In this document: positions 42,810 to 52,427 of the stretch, piece by piece | Position numbering within the stretch: the first letter of the stretch is position 1 | Layout: the number at the start of each line of letters is the position of its first letter | Assembly (NCBI RefSeq): GCF_017299535.1 | Contig: NZ_CP071238.1 | Span: 3,968,001 to 4,032,000 of the forward strand | Length of the DNA: 64,000 bases | Direction of reading: 5' to 3' | Origin: Serratia marcescens subsp. marcescens ATCC 13880 | GTDB lineage: Bacteria > Pseudomonadota > Gammaproteobacteria > Enterobacterales > Enterobacteriaceae | Made by a program: the position numbers and the translations under genes | Notes under the pieces: generated by a model | What the model saw: only the letters and a program-made list of their open reading frames with translations | The model's database searches: none | What the model was told of the DNA's origin: nothing

Positions 42810-42828
42810 GCAACGAACGCCAGAAAAT

Positions 42829-42856
42829 AAAAAAACCCGCCTAGGCGGGTTTTTTT
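42829..42856. terminator. Bidirectional terminator between proS and nlpE
   Basis: ACCCGCC-TA-GGCGGGT is flanked by seven A residues on the left and seven T residues on the right, so it can end both convergent genes. Confidence 0.93.
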
Positions 42857-42870
42857 ATGTCCGAAAACGC

Positions 42871-43554
42871 TTACTTGCTGCTGCAGTTCTTGCTGCGGTC
42901 GAACGCGATTTTGCCGTCCGGCACCACCGCCTTCTCTATCTGCCCTTCTTCCATCGATGGCTGCACGCTGAAGTGCGCATTGAAGGTCAGGAACACCGGC
43001 TCGCCGGCATTTTTGTTGGCTTTGGCGTAGCCTTGCTCCAGCGCGATGTTGTTATCCACCGGGAACGTGATGCCGGTAGCGCAGTCCTTAAAGACTGCCG
43101 CATCCGCCATATAGGTGTAACTGCCTTTCATCACCATCGGGGTTTTAGGCAACGGTTTTTCAATCGGCTCCAGGCGATAGTTCAGCTTGGAGGCGATCGG
43201 CGCGCCGCTGCGATCCAGCATCTCCAGGCTTTTGCCCACCGGACGGAAGTAACGTTTTTCACCGGTGCTGTCGGTCAGCACCAGCTTATCCGCAGTGCGC
43301 GCCCATTTGCCGTAGTCGGCAAAGGTCTGATCGCCGTCTTTGGTGCCGCGATAGGTTTCCTGCAGCACAAAGGTGCCGTCCTCATCCAGGAACAGCGCCG
43401 TATCCAGCCCGCCGCAATCGGCGCAAGGCAACAATCCTTGATAACTCTGCGGCATCGCCTGCAGCGGTTGTTCCTTCGGCTGATAATGATTGTTGCATCC
43501 CAACAACGAGAGTGCGCCTGCCGCCAAGAACAGGGCTACCGTAATTTTCTTCAC
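42871..43554 (-). CDS. nlpE: Envelope-stress lipoprotein NlpE (CutF)
   Basis: A 227-aa outer-membrane lipoprotein, lipobox SLLGC (Cys20). The N-terminal domain carries the CxxC pair Cys44/Cys47 in LLPCADCGG. A C-terminal domain has two more cysteines (KDCATG, KNCSSK), which in E. coli form a redox-sensitive disulfide. It activates the Cpx response on surface contact or lipoprotein-trafficking defects. It is 29 bases downstream of arfB on the same strand. Confidence 0.95.
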   Translation of the reverse strand: MKKITVALFLAAGALSLLGCNNHYQPKEQPLQAMPQSYQGLLPCADCGGLDTALFLDEDGTFVLQETYRGTKDGDQTFADYGKWARTADKLVLTDSTGEKRYFRPVGKSLEMLDRSGAPIASKLNYRLEPIEKPLPKTPMVMKGSYTYMADAAVFKDCATGITFPVDNNIALEQGYAKANKNAGEPVFLTFNAHFSVQPSMEEGQIEKAVVPDGKIAFDRSKNCSSK

Positions 43555-43583
43555 AGTTATTCTCCTACTGTGTTCATGTATTC

Positions 43584-43997
43584 CTAAGAGCGAACCTTGC
43601 CGCGCAGCGCCTTGGTGGCGCCTTTACGCGCCTTGCCTTCCAAACGGCGCAATTTCGCCCCTTTCGTCGGCTTGGTCGCCTTGCGCGTTTTTTCCACCAC
43701 CATCGCCTGCCGAATCAGCGCGGCCAGCCTGGCCAACGCCGCTTCGCGATTCAATTCCTGACTGCGATACTCTTGCGCCTTGATAATCACCACGCCATCG
43801 GCGGTAATTAAATGGTGATTCAGCGCCAGCAGCCTTTCCTTATAATACTCTGGCAGGCTGGAGGCCCGGATGTCAAAGCGCAAATGGATCGCCGTTGAGG
43901 TTTTGTTCACGTGCTGGCCGCCCGCGCCCTGCGCGCGGATCGCCGTCAACTCAAGCTCATTATCCGGTATGGCGACGTTTCTTGACAGTTCCAGCAC
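43584..43997 (-). CDS. arfB: Alternative ribosome-rescue factor ArfB (YaeJ)
   Basis: A 137-aa release-factor homologue. GGQ is at residues 26-28 ([15 protein letters not shown]), followed after the catalytic domain by a long basic C-terminal tail ([19 protein letters not shown]) that enters the mRNA channel of stalled ribosomes. It hydrolyses peptidyl-tRNA without a stop codon. The start is GTG 43997, 3 bases after the yaeQ stop, with AGGTG upstream inside yaeQ. Length is close to E. coli (140). Confidence 0.94.
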   Translation of the reverse strand: MLELSRNVAIPDNELELTAIRAQGAGGQHVNKTSTAIHLRFDIRASSLPEYYKERLLALNHHLITADGVVIIKAQEYRSQELNREAALARLAALIRQAMVVEKTRKATKPTKGAKLRRLEGKARKGATKALRGKVRS

Positions 43998-44000
43998 CGG

Positions 44001-44549
44001 TCACACCTGTGCCCGCTGCCACTCGGCAAACTGGATTTCCAGACTATTCTGAGCATCGGACAGCCAAATAGTTCCCTCCTGCAGCGTCGCCTGCAGCGTC
44101 ATGGTGCGGCTGGCCAATGCCGTCAGGCGCGCCAGCTGCTCGTCGTCGAGGAAACGCACGCTCAGGTTCTTGTAGCCGGCCACCTTGCCCTGCATTCCCT
44201 GCCACCACACGTGCGCGGCGCGCTCGCCGTAGGCGTACAACACCACGCGCGGCGACTGGTTGCAGGCCTTCCGGATGCGTTTTTCGTCGGGCAATCCCAT
44301 CTCGATCCACATTTCCAGCCCGTTGTGGTCGTTGCGCTGCCAGATCTCCGGCTCGTCGTCGGCGCTCAGCCCTTTGGTGAACACCAGCCGCTCGTCGGCA
44401 TGACAGATCCAGGCCAACAGGCGCAGCATCATGCGCTGCTCGTTTTCAGACGGATGTTGCGCCAGCGTCAGCGTGGCGTCGTGGTAGAAGTGACGATCCA
44501 TATCAGCAATATTGACCGCGGCTTTATAAATGGTTGCTTTCAGCGCCAT
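44001..44549 (-). CDS. yaeQ: YaeQ family protein
   Basis: A 182-aa conserved proteobacterial protein, matching E. coli YaeQ in length and sequence ([20 protein letters not shown] start, then [20 protein letters not shown]). The family has a PD-(D/E)XK nuclease-like fold but no proven activity; a transcription-elongation role was once proposed for RfaH suppression and is not settled. It is first in a likely yaeQ-arfB-nlpE unit, divergent from yaeP. Confidence 0.92.
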   Translation of the reverse strand: MALKATIYKAAVNIADMDRHFYHDATLTLAQHPSENEQRMMLRLLAWICHADERLVFTKGLSADDEPEIWQRNDHNGLEMWIEMGLPDEKRIRKACNQSPRVVLYAYGERAAHVWWQGMQGKVAGYKNLSVRFLDDEQLARLTALASRTMTLQATLQEGTIWLSDAQNSLEIQFAEWQRAQV

Positions 44550-44693
44550 GGGTGACCTCGTTATTATCCGGCGACAGTGTACTTGATCAGGGCCAAACCC
44601 CGCCAGCGCGGCCAGGCTGCGGCAGTGCGAAAGGCGTGCCGGGGTGCTGATAACTCCATAACAGCTGTGCTATAGTCGTCTAGGATAGGATAA

Positions 44694-45213
<520 letters not shown>

Positions 45214-45236
45214 GCAGCGGTAACCCCATCCCAACA

Positions 45237-45256
45237 GGGCAGCCCAACGGCTGCCC
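45237..45256. terminator. Hairpin between rof and the cytochrome c gene
   Basis: GGGCAGCC-CAAC-GGCTGCCC, an 8-bp perfect stem between convergent genes. No T-run follows on the plus strand; it may end both transcripts weakly. Confidence 0.55.
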
Positions 45257-45263
45257 TCGTCAT

Positions 45264-45578
45264 TTACGGCTTCAGGCTGGCGTAATAGGCCGCCAGATCG
45301 GCGATATCGTCATCCGACAGCCCCGACACATAGGCCTTCATCACCTCGGCCTGGCCGCCGTTGCGCTCCCCTTTCTTGTACGCCTGCAATGCATGCTGCA
45401 GATATATGGCGTTCTGTCCGGCCAGATTCGGGTACATCGGCACCGTCACCTTGCCCTGCGCGCCGTGGCACGCCGCACAGGCGGCGGCTTTCGCCTGACC
45501 GGCCGCCGCATCTCCCGCCGCCAATGCCGGCAGGCTGAACAGGCCGGCGGCCAACAGCGTGATCCCCACTAACTTCAT
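45264..45578 (-). CDS. Periplasmic class I cytochrome c
   Basis: A 104-aa protein with a Sec signal peptide (cleavage after ALA at residue 20) and a single heme-binding motif CAACH (Cys34, Cys37, His38). A distal methionine ligand is likely in [10 protein letters not shown] or [10 protein letters not shown]. It resembles small c552/c553-type electron carriers and would need the Ccm machinery for heme attachment. Its ATG overlaps the tilS stop (TGATG), with RBS GAGGAG inside tilS, so translation is coupled. E. coli lacks a gene here. Redox partner unknown. Confidence 0.9.
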   Translation of the reverse strand: MKLVGITLLAAGLFSLPALAAGDAAAGQAKAAACAACHGAQGKVTVPMYPNLAGQNAIYLQHALQAYKKGERNGGQAEVMKAYVSGLSDDDIADLAAYYASLKP

Positions 45579-46909
45579 CAGTGCTCCTCGTGATTATGAT
45601 TTTTTTCCCAGCGCAGTCGCCACGGGCGTTCACCTTCAGGCACCTGCCCCGCCTCACAGACAAATACGTCCAGCGCGGCGATCAGCTGCTCATCATAGTA
45701 AATCAACGGGATGCGTTCACGCTGCCAGGGGGGAATACCCAGCTCCTGCCACAGTTTTTTTATCGGCCGCGAATGGGCGCGCCCCACGATGCGCACCGCG
45801 CCCTGCACGCCGCCGAAACGAATACTGATCTGCTGCGATGGCTGCGGTGCGCGCAGCGCCAGCTCGCCCTCACCGGCAATCAACTGCCCCAACCCGTCCG
45901 GCAACGTCAGCGGCTGGTCAGGCTGCCAGGGCAGATGCACATCGCGCAGCGCCGCCAGCGGCGGCAACAGGTGCAATCGGCCGCGGAAACGGCGGATCTG
46001 GTAGGCGCCGAGCTGCAGCTGCGGTTCGGCATCTTCCCGGCTGAGCGCCACCTCCGCCCACAGACGCTGCAACTGCTCACGCGCCGGCATGCTGACGTCA
46101 AACAATGCGATCCAGCGCCGCAGCAAGGCGAAGCGCCGCACCGGCGAACAGGCCGTCAAACCGTCAATCGCCAATGAGCGATCCGCCGCCAACAGGCTTT
46201 GCAGCGGTTCCGCCAGCAACTCGTCCAACAACTGTTCCTGTTCAGCGCACAGGCTGGCGCTGCGCGCCACCGCCGAGGCGAAATGCGGCCAGCGTTGGGT
46301 GAGCTGCGGTAAGACCTGCAAACGCAGGAAGTTGCGATCGAAGCGCGTATCCTGATTGCTGTCGTCATCTATCCAGGTTAAGGCGTGACGCTGCGCGTAA
46401 CTTTCCAGCGCCTGACGCGAGCAACCCAGCAACGGCCGCAACAACAGGTGCTCGCCCAGCATGGCGCGGGCCGCCATCGCCGACAGCCCCGCCGGCCCGC
46501 TGCCGCGTTTGAGCGCCAGCAGAAAGGTTTCGCTTTGATCGTCGAGGTGTTGGGCGGTGAGCAGCGCTTCACCCTCCGCCAATGCTGCGCTGAAGGCGGC
46601 ATAGCGCGCCGCTCGCGCCGCCGCTTCGATGCCGCCCTGACGGGCGTCCACCTGTACGTGCGTCACCGTCAGCGGAACCTGCCAGTCGGCGCACTGGCGG
46701 CGGCAATGCTCAACCCAGTGATCGGCGAAAACGCTCAAGCCATGATGCACGTGCAGCGCGCGCAGCTGCAATGCCGGACGTTGGCGGCGCAATTCCGCCA
46801 GCAGATGCAGCAGCACGCTGGAATCCAGACCGCCGCTGAACGCCACCAGCAACCGCTGCTGTGCGCCCAACTGGTCTGCCACCCGCGTCGTTAATTGATC
46901 AGTATCCAT
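45578..46909 (-). CDS. tilS: tRNA(Ile)-lysidine synthetase TilS
   Basis: A 443-aa N-type ATP pyrophosphatase that converts C34 of tRNA-Ile(CAU) to lysidine, switching it from AUG to AUA decoding; essential in most bacteria. The PP-loop SGGLDSS is at residues 25-31; [20 protein letters not shown] holds the second conserved block. The C-terminal TilS domains 1 and 2 follow ([16 protein letters not shown] near the end). E. coli TilS has 432 aa. It lies upstream of and is coupled to a cytochrome c gene. Confidence 0.96.
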   Translation of the reverse strand: MDTDQLTTRVADQLGAQQRLLVAFSGGLDSSVLLHLLAELRRQRPALQLRALHVHHGLSVFADHWVEHCRRQCADWQVPLTVTHVQVDARQGGIEAAARAARYAAFSAALAEGEALLTAQHLDDQSETFLLALKRGSGPAGLSAMAARAMLGEHLLLRPLLGCSRQALESYAQRHALTWIDDDSNQDTRFDRNFLRLQVLPQLTQRWPHFASAVARSASLCAEQEQLLDELLAEPLQSLLAADRSLAIDGLTACSPVRRFALLRRWIALFDVSMPAREQLQRLWAEVALSREDAEPQLQLGAYQIRRFRGRLHLLPPLAALRDVHLPWQPDQPLTLPDGLGQLIAGEGELALRAPQPSQQISIRFGGVQGAVRIVGRAHSRPIKKLWQELGIPPWQRERIPLIYYDEQLIAALDVFVCEAGQVPEGERPWRLRWEKNHNHEEH

Positions 46910-46965
46910 CGGTAGGCTTTGTCACTTCTACATAGCTGCACGTTAACCCCGCCTACCGTCATCAA

Positions 46966-48411
46966 TCAAGCATTAACCGTCCGGGCCTGGCGTCGCGTCA
47001 GCAGCCACCAGCCGCCCAGCGCCGCGATCACCGCCAGCGCGCACCCGGCCGCTCCCCAGCCGATCTGGGCGAAAATGCGGCCATACGCCTGCATCGCCGC
47101 CCCCTCGAGGTGATCTTCGGCGGTCTGATTGGCGATGATGCCCGCCAGGTAATTGGCGATCGAACCGGTCGCCAGCATATAGATGCCGGTCAACACGCCG
47201 GTGGCGCAGGGGATATTCAGCCGGGTGATCTGCGCCATCGCCACCGGATCGATAAACAGTTCGGCGAAGCCCATCACCGCCAGGCCGGCGATCATCAGCC
47301 CCATCGATCCCGGCCCGTGCAGCCGCGTATTAAGCGCCATCAGCGTAAAGCCGACGCCGATCAACAGCAGACCGAAGGCGAACTTGCACCAGATGCGCAG
47401 CGTGCGGTCGCCATCGCCGCTCGCCAGCCATGCCAGCGCCACGCCGCCCAGCATTACCGCGCAAGCGTTAACCGACTGGAACAAGGCGGTCGGCACCGTC
47501 CAGCCGAACCAGCGCCGGTCGACGAAATGGTCGATAAACAGGCTGATGGAGCTGCCGCCCTGCTGGGCAAAGGCCCAGAACAGCGTGCCCAACAGCATCA
47601 ACACCACGATCTGCCACAGCCCCCGGCGCTGGCCGGCGTCCGCGCGCAGCATAATGCGCGCCACCAGCGCCACCGCCGCCACGCACACCAGCCCGAGCAA
47701 ATAACCGGCCCAGTCGCGCATAAACAACAGCGTGAAGAACAGCGGCGATGCCAGCAACGCCGCCAACAGCCAGCCCCAGTGCGGCAGGCCCAGGCTTCTG
47801 GCGCGCATCAGCGGGGCATTCACGCCGCGAGTGTGGCGGAAATGACGCCCGCCCAGCAGGAAGATCGCCAGGCCGGCGAACATGCCGATCCCGGCCAACG
47901 CAAAGCCGACGTGCCAACCATAGCGCTCGGCCGCCAGCCCGCAGGCGATCGGCGCCAAAATGGAACCGACGTTGCCGGCGGCGTACAGCAGCGAGAAGCC
48001 CCCTTCGCGCCGCGGATCCTGGGCCGGATACAGCTCGCCCAGCAGGCAGCTGATATTGGATTTGAACAGGCCGTAGCCGCAGATGATGATGGCCAGCGCC
48101 AGATAGAGCGACTGGGCAGAAACCGCGCTCAGGCCGAGCACGATATGCCCCAGGGTCATCAGCGCCGCGCCGGCGATCACCGCGACGCGGTTGCCCAGCA
48201 GGCGGTCGGCGAGCCAGCCGCCAAGAATCGGAGTGACGTAAACTAACGAAGCGTAAGCGCTGTAGAGATCGATGGCGCGGCTGTCGGTATAGCCGAGTTG
48301 GTGGGTCAGATAGAGGATCAGTAACGCACGCATGCCGTAAAAGCTGAAATATTCCCAAATTTGTATCGCTACGACATAGTAGATTGCGCGCGGCTGTGAG
48401 GGTGTTTTCAT
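46966..48411 (-). CDS. dtpC: Dipeptide/tripeptide:H+ symporter DtpC (POT family)
   Basis: A 481-aa proton-coupled oligopeptide transporter. The N-terminal [20 protein letters not shown] with the ExxFxxY-like EYFSFYG motif and the [14 protein letters not shown] block closely match E. coli DtpC (YjdL), a carrier preferring lysine-containing dipeptides. It is 68 bp downstream of cadA, the same order as cadBA-dtpC in E. coli. An imperfect terminator-like hairpin lies between them, suggesting partial readthrough. It may feed lysine to CadA. Confidence 0.93.
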   Translation of the reverse strand: MKTPSQPRAIYYVVAIQIWEYFSFYGMRALLILYLTHQLGYTDSRAIDLYSAYASLVYVTPILGGWLADRLLGNRVAVIAGAALMTLGHIVLGLSAVSAQSLYLALAIIICGYGLFKSNISCLLGELYPAQDPRREGGFSLLYAAGNVGSILAPIACGLAAERYGWHVGFALAGIGMFAGLAIFLLGGRHFRHTRGVNAPLMRARSLGLPHWGWLLAALLASPLFFTLLFMRDWAGYLLGLVCVAAVALVARIMLRADAGQRRGLWQIVVLMLLGTLFWAFAQQGGSSISLFIDHFVDRRWFGWTVPTALFQSVNACAVMLGGVALAWLASGDGDRTLRIWCKFAFGLLLIGVGFTLMALNTRLHGPGSMGLMIAGLAVMGFAELFIDPVAMAQITRLNIPCATGVLTGIYMLATGSIANYLAGIIANQTAEDHLEGAAMQAYGRIFAQIGWGAAGCALAVIAALGGWWLLTRRQARTVNA

Positions 48412-48442
48412 GGTGGTCTCCCATCAGTCGGTGAACGGCAAA

Positions 48443-48464
48443 GGGGAAGCGCGAGCGCCTCCCC
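48443..48464 (-). terminator. Imperfect hairpin between cadA and dtpC
   Basis: On the minus strand GGGGAGGCGC pairs with GCGCTTCCCC (one wobble) and is followed by only three T residues. It could attenuate readthrough from cadBA into dtpC. Confidence 0.45.
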
Positions 48465-48479
48465 TCTTATTGGCTGCGG

Positions 48480-50618
48480 TTATTTCGCCTTCAGCACTTT
48501 CACCCGATAACGTCCGTCCGCTTGACGGTAGGCGCCGTGAATGTCGGTTTCAAAGCCCGGATAATGCGCGCCGATTTCGCACAGCATCTGCAGGAACTCC
48601 AGCACCGGCCGGCTCTCCTCGGTCAGCATTTCGCCCGGCATCACCAGCGGCACGCCCGGCGGGTATGGGAGGATCATGTTGGCGTTGACCTTACCGACCA
48701 TCTCTTCCAGATAGACCTCTTCCACTTCGCCATGCAGCTCTTTCTGGAACGCCTGGTACGGATTCATCACCATGGTTGGCAGCACTTCGAACGCGCGGTA
48801 CATCAGGTCCGGCAGGTTATGTTGCTCCACCAGGCGGTGAATGTTCTGCGCCAGATCCTGAATGCGCATGTTTTCATAGAAATCAGGCGCTTCCTGATAC
48901 AGCGAAGGCAGCATGTTTTTCACCCGCAGGTTCAGATCGAACGAGCGTTTGAAGTCGGTCATCGCGCGCAGCAGGCTGAGCGCTTTGGTTTTATCGATGC
49001 CGATGCTGAACAGGAACAGCAGGTTGTACGGCCCGGTTTTCTCGACGATGATGCCGCGTTCGTCGAGGTATTTCGCCACGATGCTGGCCGGGATGCCGAA
49101 CGGCTGCATCTCGCCTTCCTTGCTCATCCCCGGCGTCAAAATGGTGACCTTGATCGGATCGAGGTACATGTGTTCATTGTCGATATTCTTGAAACCGTGC
49201 CAGGCGCTGTCGGAGCGCAGCGGCCAGCACTCCGGCTCATCGATATGCTCCGGCTGCCAGACGTCGAAGAACCAGCCGTCAGATTCGACTTTCAGGCGTT
49301 TGATCTCTTTACGGAACTTGATCGCGCGTTCGATAGAACCGTGGATCAGGCGCTTGCCGGCATTGCCTTTCATCATCGCCGCGGCGGTTTCGGTCGACGC
49401 CACGATGCCATAGTGCGGCGAGGTGGTGGTGTGCATCATGTAGGCTTCGTTGAAGGTCTCTTCGTTGATATCGCCCTTCACATGAATCATCGAAGCCTGC
49501 GAGAAGGCCGCCAGCAGTTTGTGGGTGGACTGGGTTTCGTAGATCACCTTACCCTCCACGCGGCCGCCGCTCATGCCGCACTTGCCTTTATAGATCGGGT
49601 GGAAGTTGGTGTAAGGCACCCAGGCGGAATCGAAGTGGATCGACTTCACGTCCAGGGTGTTCTTGATAAAGTCAGTGTTGTACAGCAGCCCGTCATAGGT
49701 GGAGTTGGTGATCACCGCGTGCACCGGCCAGGTGGCGTTCGGGGTCTCCTTCACACGCTTGGCGATGGTGGCGCGCTGGAACTCGCTCTGCGGAATACCG
49801 CCGAGGATGCCGTAGGCGTTGCGGGTCGGGCGGAAATAGATCGGCGTGATGTCGCTCATCATCATCAGGTGAGTCAGCGACTTGTGGCAGTTACGGTCAA
49901 TCAGCACCGTGCTGCCCGCCGGCGCCGAATACATGCCGACGATCTTGTTGGCGGTGGAGGTGCCGTTGGTGACCATGTAGCTGCGTTCGGCGTTGAACAC
50001 GCGGGAAATGTACTCCTCCGCCTCTTTGTGCGGGCCGGAGTGATCCAGCAGCGATCCCAGCTCGGACACCGAAATCGAAATATCCGACTTCATGGTGTTC
50101 GGGCCGAAGAAATCGTAGAACAGGCTGCCCACCGGGCTCTTCTGGAACGCGGTGCCGCCCATGTGGCCCGGCGTACAGAAGGTGTATTTGCCTTCGCGCA
50201 CGTATTTGAACAGCGCCTTGGTCAGCGGCGGCAGGATGGTGTCGATATACTCGTCGGTGTTCTGTTTGATCTTGGCGGCAATGTCGGTTGCCGCGCCGAG
50301 CGCATACTCGAAGAAGCGCACCTGCATGCGCAGATCGTTCAGGCTGACATCCAGCGTCGAATAGGTGTTGGCGAATGCGTACAGCGGCATGTATTCGTTC
50401 AGTTGGCTGATCTCTTCGCACAGCTCCAGGTTGTATTTGTCCCAGTCGAAGATCACCCCGCACAAGCGGGCGTTGTTCTCGATCAGTTTCAGCAGGTCTT
50501 CGCGATCGTTAGGGTAAACGATGCGGAAATCCAGACTTTCCAGCGCCTGATGCAGTTCACGGATGGGCTCTTCTTTGAAGTAGACACCCATGTGATTCAT
50601 GATGGCGATAACGTTCAT
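48480..50618 (-). CDS. cadA: Acid-inducible lysine decarboxylase CadA (LdcI)
   Basis: A 712-aa PLP enzyme converting lysine to cadaverine and CO2, consuming a cytoplasmic proton. The PLP lysine is Lys367 in ETQSTHKLLA. The ppGpp-contact residues Arg97 and Arg206 known for E. coli LdcI are conserved. The N-terminal wing domain, core and C-terminal domain are all present. ATG 50618 with GGAG gives the E. coli MNVIAI start; the frame extends 6 codons upstream. It follows cadB by 95 bp in a cadBA-dtpC unit. Confidence 0.97.
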   Translation of the reverse strand: MNVIAIMNHMGVYFKEEPIRELHQALESLDFRIVYPNDREDLLKLIENNARLCGVIFDWDKYNLELCEEISQLNEYMPLYAFANTYSTLDVSLNDLRMQVRFFEYALGAATDIAAKIKQNTDEYIDTILPPLTKALFKYVREGKYTFCTPGHMGGTAFQKSPVGSLFYDFFGPNTMKSDISISVSELGSLLDHSGPHKEAEEYISRVFNAERSYMVTNGTSTANKIVGMYSAPAGSTVLIDRNCHKSLTHLMMMSDITPIYFRPTRNAYGILGGIPQSEFQRATIAKRVKETPNATWPVHAVITNSTYDGLLYNTDFIKNTLDVKSIHFDSAWVPYTNFHPIYKGKCGMSGGRVEGKVIYETQSTHKLLAAFSQASMIHVKGDINEETFNEAYMMHTTTSPHYGIVASTETAAAMMKGNAGKRLIHGSIERAIKFRKEIKRLKVESDGWFFDVWQPEHIDEPECWPLRSDSAWHGFKNIDNEHMYLDPIKVTILTPGMSKEGEMQPFGIPASIVAKYLDERGIIVEKTGPYNLLFLFSIGIDKTKALSLLRAMTDFKRSFDLNLRVKNMLPSLYQEAPDFYENMRIQDLAQNIHRLVEQHNLPDLMYRAFEVLPTMVMNPYQAFQKELHGEVEEVYLEEMVGKVNANMILPYPPGVPLVMPGEMLTEESRPVLEFLQMLCEIGAHYPGFETDIHGAYRQADGRYRVKVLKAK

Positions 50619-50713
50619 ATGCATTTCTCCTGGCAAAGCAAGCCCCTTCCCGTCGCGGCTGACAGGTCGGAAAGAAAGGGGCTGGGTAAATTCAGTCGGT
50701 CAGCGGACGCGAA

Positions 50714-52057
50714 TCAGTGCGCTTTGGCCGTGGTGTTTTCATCGACCGCCGCGGCGTTGGCAGCCTGGCGGGTATTCATTTTCCGGGCGTAGAACATCAG
50801 GATAATCAGGCTGATGATAAAGGTGCCGGACAGTTCGAAAGAGTTGGCGCCCATCAGCGCGATGAAGCAGAAGCCGCAGCCGCACACTGAAGCGATCAGG
50901 CTCAGCAGATTGCGCACGTTGACCCCTTCAAAGCGGATCAGGTCTACGCAGGAGTAGAAGTAAGGCAGCATGGTCAGCAGCACCGCGATGCCGGTCAGCT
51001 CGCCGAACAGGTCGGAGGCTTTGCCGCCGGCGGAGCTCATCAGGGTGATTAGCACCATCAGCGCGGTCATTTTGCAGCCGGCCAGCAGCAGGCCTTTTTT
51101 CGGAATGCCGTTTTTATCCAGCTCGCCGTACACTTTCGGGAAGTTGCCGTCGTTGGCGGCGCGTACCCCGGCCTGGCCGACCAGCATCATCCACGAACCG
51201 AGTGAGGTCAGGCAGGCGAAGGCGGTGAAGGCGGAAACCATCGGTGCGGCCCAGTTGCCCATAATCGCCGAGGCGCTGATGGCGAACGGCGCGCCGCTGG
51301 CGGCCATTTCAGACGCCGGGAACATACCGCTGATCACCTGGGTGGCGGCGATGTAGATGATGCCCGCCAGGCCGGTGCCGAGCATGGTCGCCAGCGGCAC
51401 GGTGCGTTTCGGGTTTTTCACCATGCCGGTGCTGACCGCTGCGGACTCCACGCCGATAAACGCCCACAGGCACAGCAGGATGCTTTTGATGACCGCATGG
51501 CTATCGGTGGTGCCGGAGGTATTCCAGTTAGCCTGATAGGTGGCGGCGTCAAACCAGTGCCATCCGAGGGTGGCGGTCACGATCACCGGGATCAGCACCA
51601 GCACCAGGCCCAGCGTGGTCAAACGGCTGACCCAGGTTCCACCCAGCATGTTGACGAAGGTGAAGACCCACACGATGGCGATACAGGCGATGCCGGCGGG
51701 CACCGGGTTGTTCAGCGCCGGGAAGAAGGTGGAGAGATAAGAAACGGCGGTAATGCCGATGGCCAGGTTGCCGATCCAGTTGGCATGGTAATAAAGCACG
51801 CCGGTCTGGAAACCGAAGGCCGGGGAAATTTCACCCGCGTAGGCGATAGGGCCGCCCTGCTGCGGGTTTTTGGTGGCGAGGCGGGCATACACATAAGCCA
51901 GCGACATCGCCCCGATAATCGAGATCACCCATCCCCAAATAGCGATGGATCCGAGACTCGCCAGGTTGGCGGGCAATAAGGCAATCCCGCTCCCCATCAT
52001 ATTACCGGCGACCACGCCGGTGCAGGCAATAAGCCCTATTTTCTTGGGTGAAGCCAT
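50714..52057 (-). CDS. cadB: Lysine/cadaverine antiporter CadB
   Basis: A 447-aa APC-superfamily exchanger with about 12 membrane segments. GVVAGNMMGSGIALLPANLA is the substrate-loop start of the basic amino acid/polyamine antiporter group, and YAGEISPAFGFQTGVLYYHA is shared with E. coli CadB. It exports cadaverine in exchange for lysine, completing the acid-resistance cycle with CadA. ATG 52057 (RBS GGAG) is preferred over the frame that begins 13 codons upstream. Confidence 0.97.
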   Translation of the reverse strand: MASPKKIGLIACTGVVAGNMMGSGIALLPANLASLGSIAIWGWVISIIGAMSLAYVYARLATKNPQQGGPIAYAGEISPAFGFQTGVLYYHANWIGNLAIGITAVSYLSTFFPALNNPVPAGIACIAIVWVFTFVNMLGGTWVSRLTTLGLVLVLIPVIVTATLGWHWFDAATYQANWNTSGTTDSHAVIKSILLCLWAFIGVESAAVSTGMVKNPKRTVPLATMLGTGLAGIIYIAATQVISGMFPASEMAASGAPFAISASAIMGNWAAPMVSAFTAFACLTSLGSWMMLVGQAGVRAANDGNFPKVYGELDKNGIPKKGLLLAGCKMTALMVLITLMSSAGGKASDLFGELTGIAVLLTMLPYFYSCVDLIRFEGVNVRNLLSLIASVCGCGFCFIALMGANSFELSGTFIISLIILMFYARKMNTRQAANAAAVDENTTAKAH

Positions 52058-52371
52058 GGTCAGTTTCTCCTGATTTACGTTTCTTATAAGCCACACCCAT
52101 AAATAAAAGATTTTAATGAGCCGGCTTGATTGTCAGGATGCTAACCATCGGGGGGAATAAAGTCCTAAAGATAAAGTGAGATTACGCTCATGATCATACA
52201 AATGATAACCTGAGGTTTTTCATTAACACATCAAGATAAAAAGACAGGCTAAAGAAAAGATAAACATCATTTAAAAACAATAAGATGACAAGGTTAATGA
52301 CGCATAACAAATGGCAAAAAAGAAATAATATCGCGCAGCAAAATAATACATTCATGCAACATTGCTTCACC
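52058..52371 (-). promoter_or_regulatory. cadBA control region
   Basis: The cadC to cadB interval is strongly AT-rich, above all 52190-52371, unlike its GC-rich neighbours. In E. coli this region carries two CadC binding sites and H-NS-repressed promoter DNA; the same role is expected. A weak promoter candidate on the minus strand is CTGACA with TAAAAT 15 bp downstream (52110-52136). Precise CadC boxes could not be assigned by eye. Confidence 0.6.
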
Positions 52372-52413
52372 AATAAATAACGCCGCCATGATCCCCGAAG
52401 AATAAGGGCGGCG
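52372..52413 (-). terminator. Terminator of cadC
   Basis: On the minus strand CGCCGCC (52407-52413) pairs with GGCGGCG (52381-52387) around a 19-base loop, then TTATTTATT. It lies 14 bases after the cadC stop. Confidence 0.65.
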
Positions 52414-52427
52414 TGATATTGGATTAA

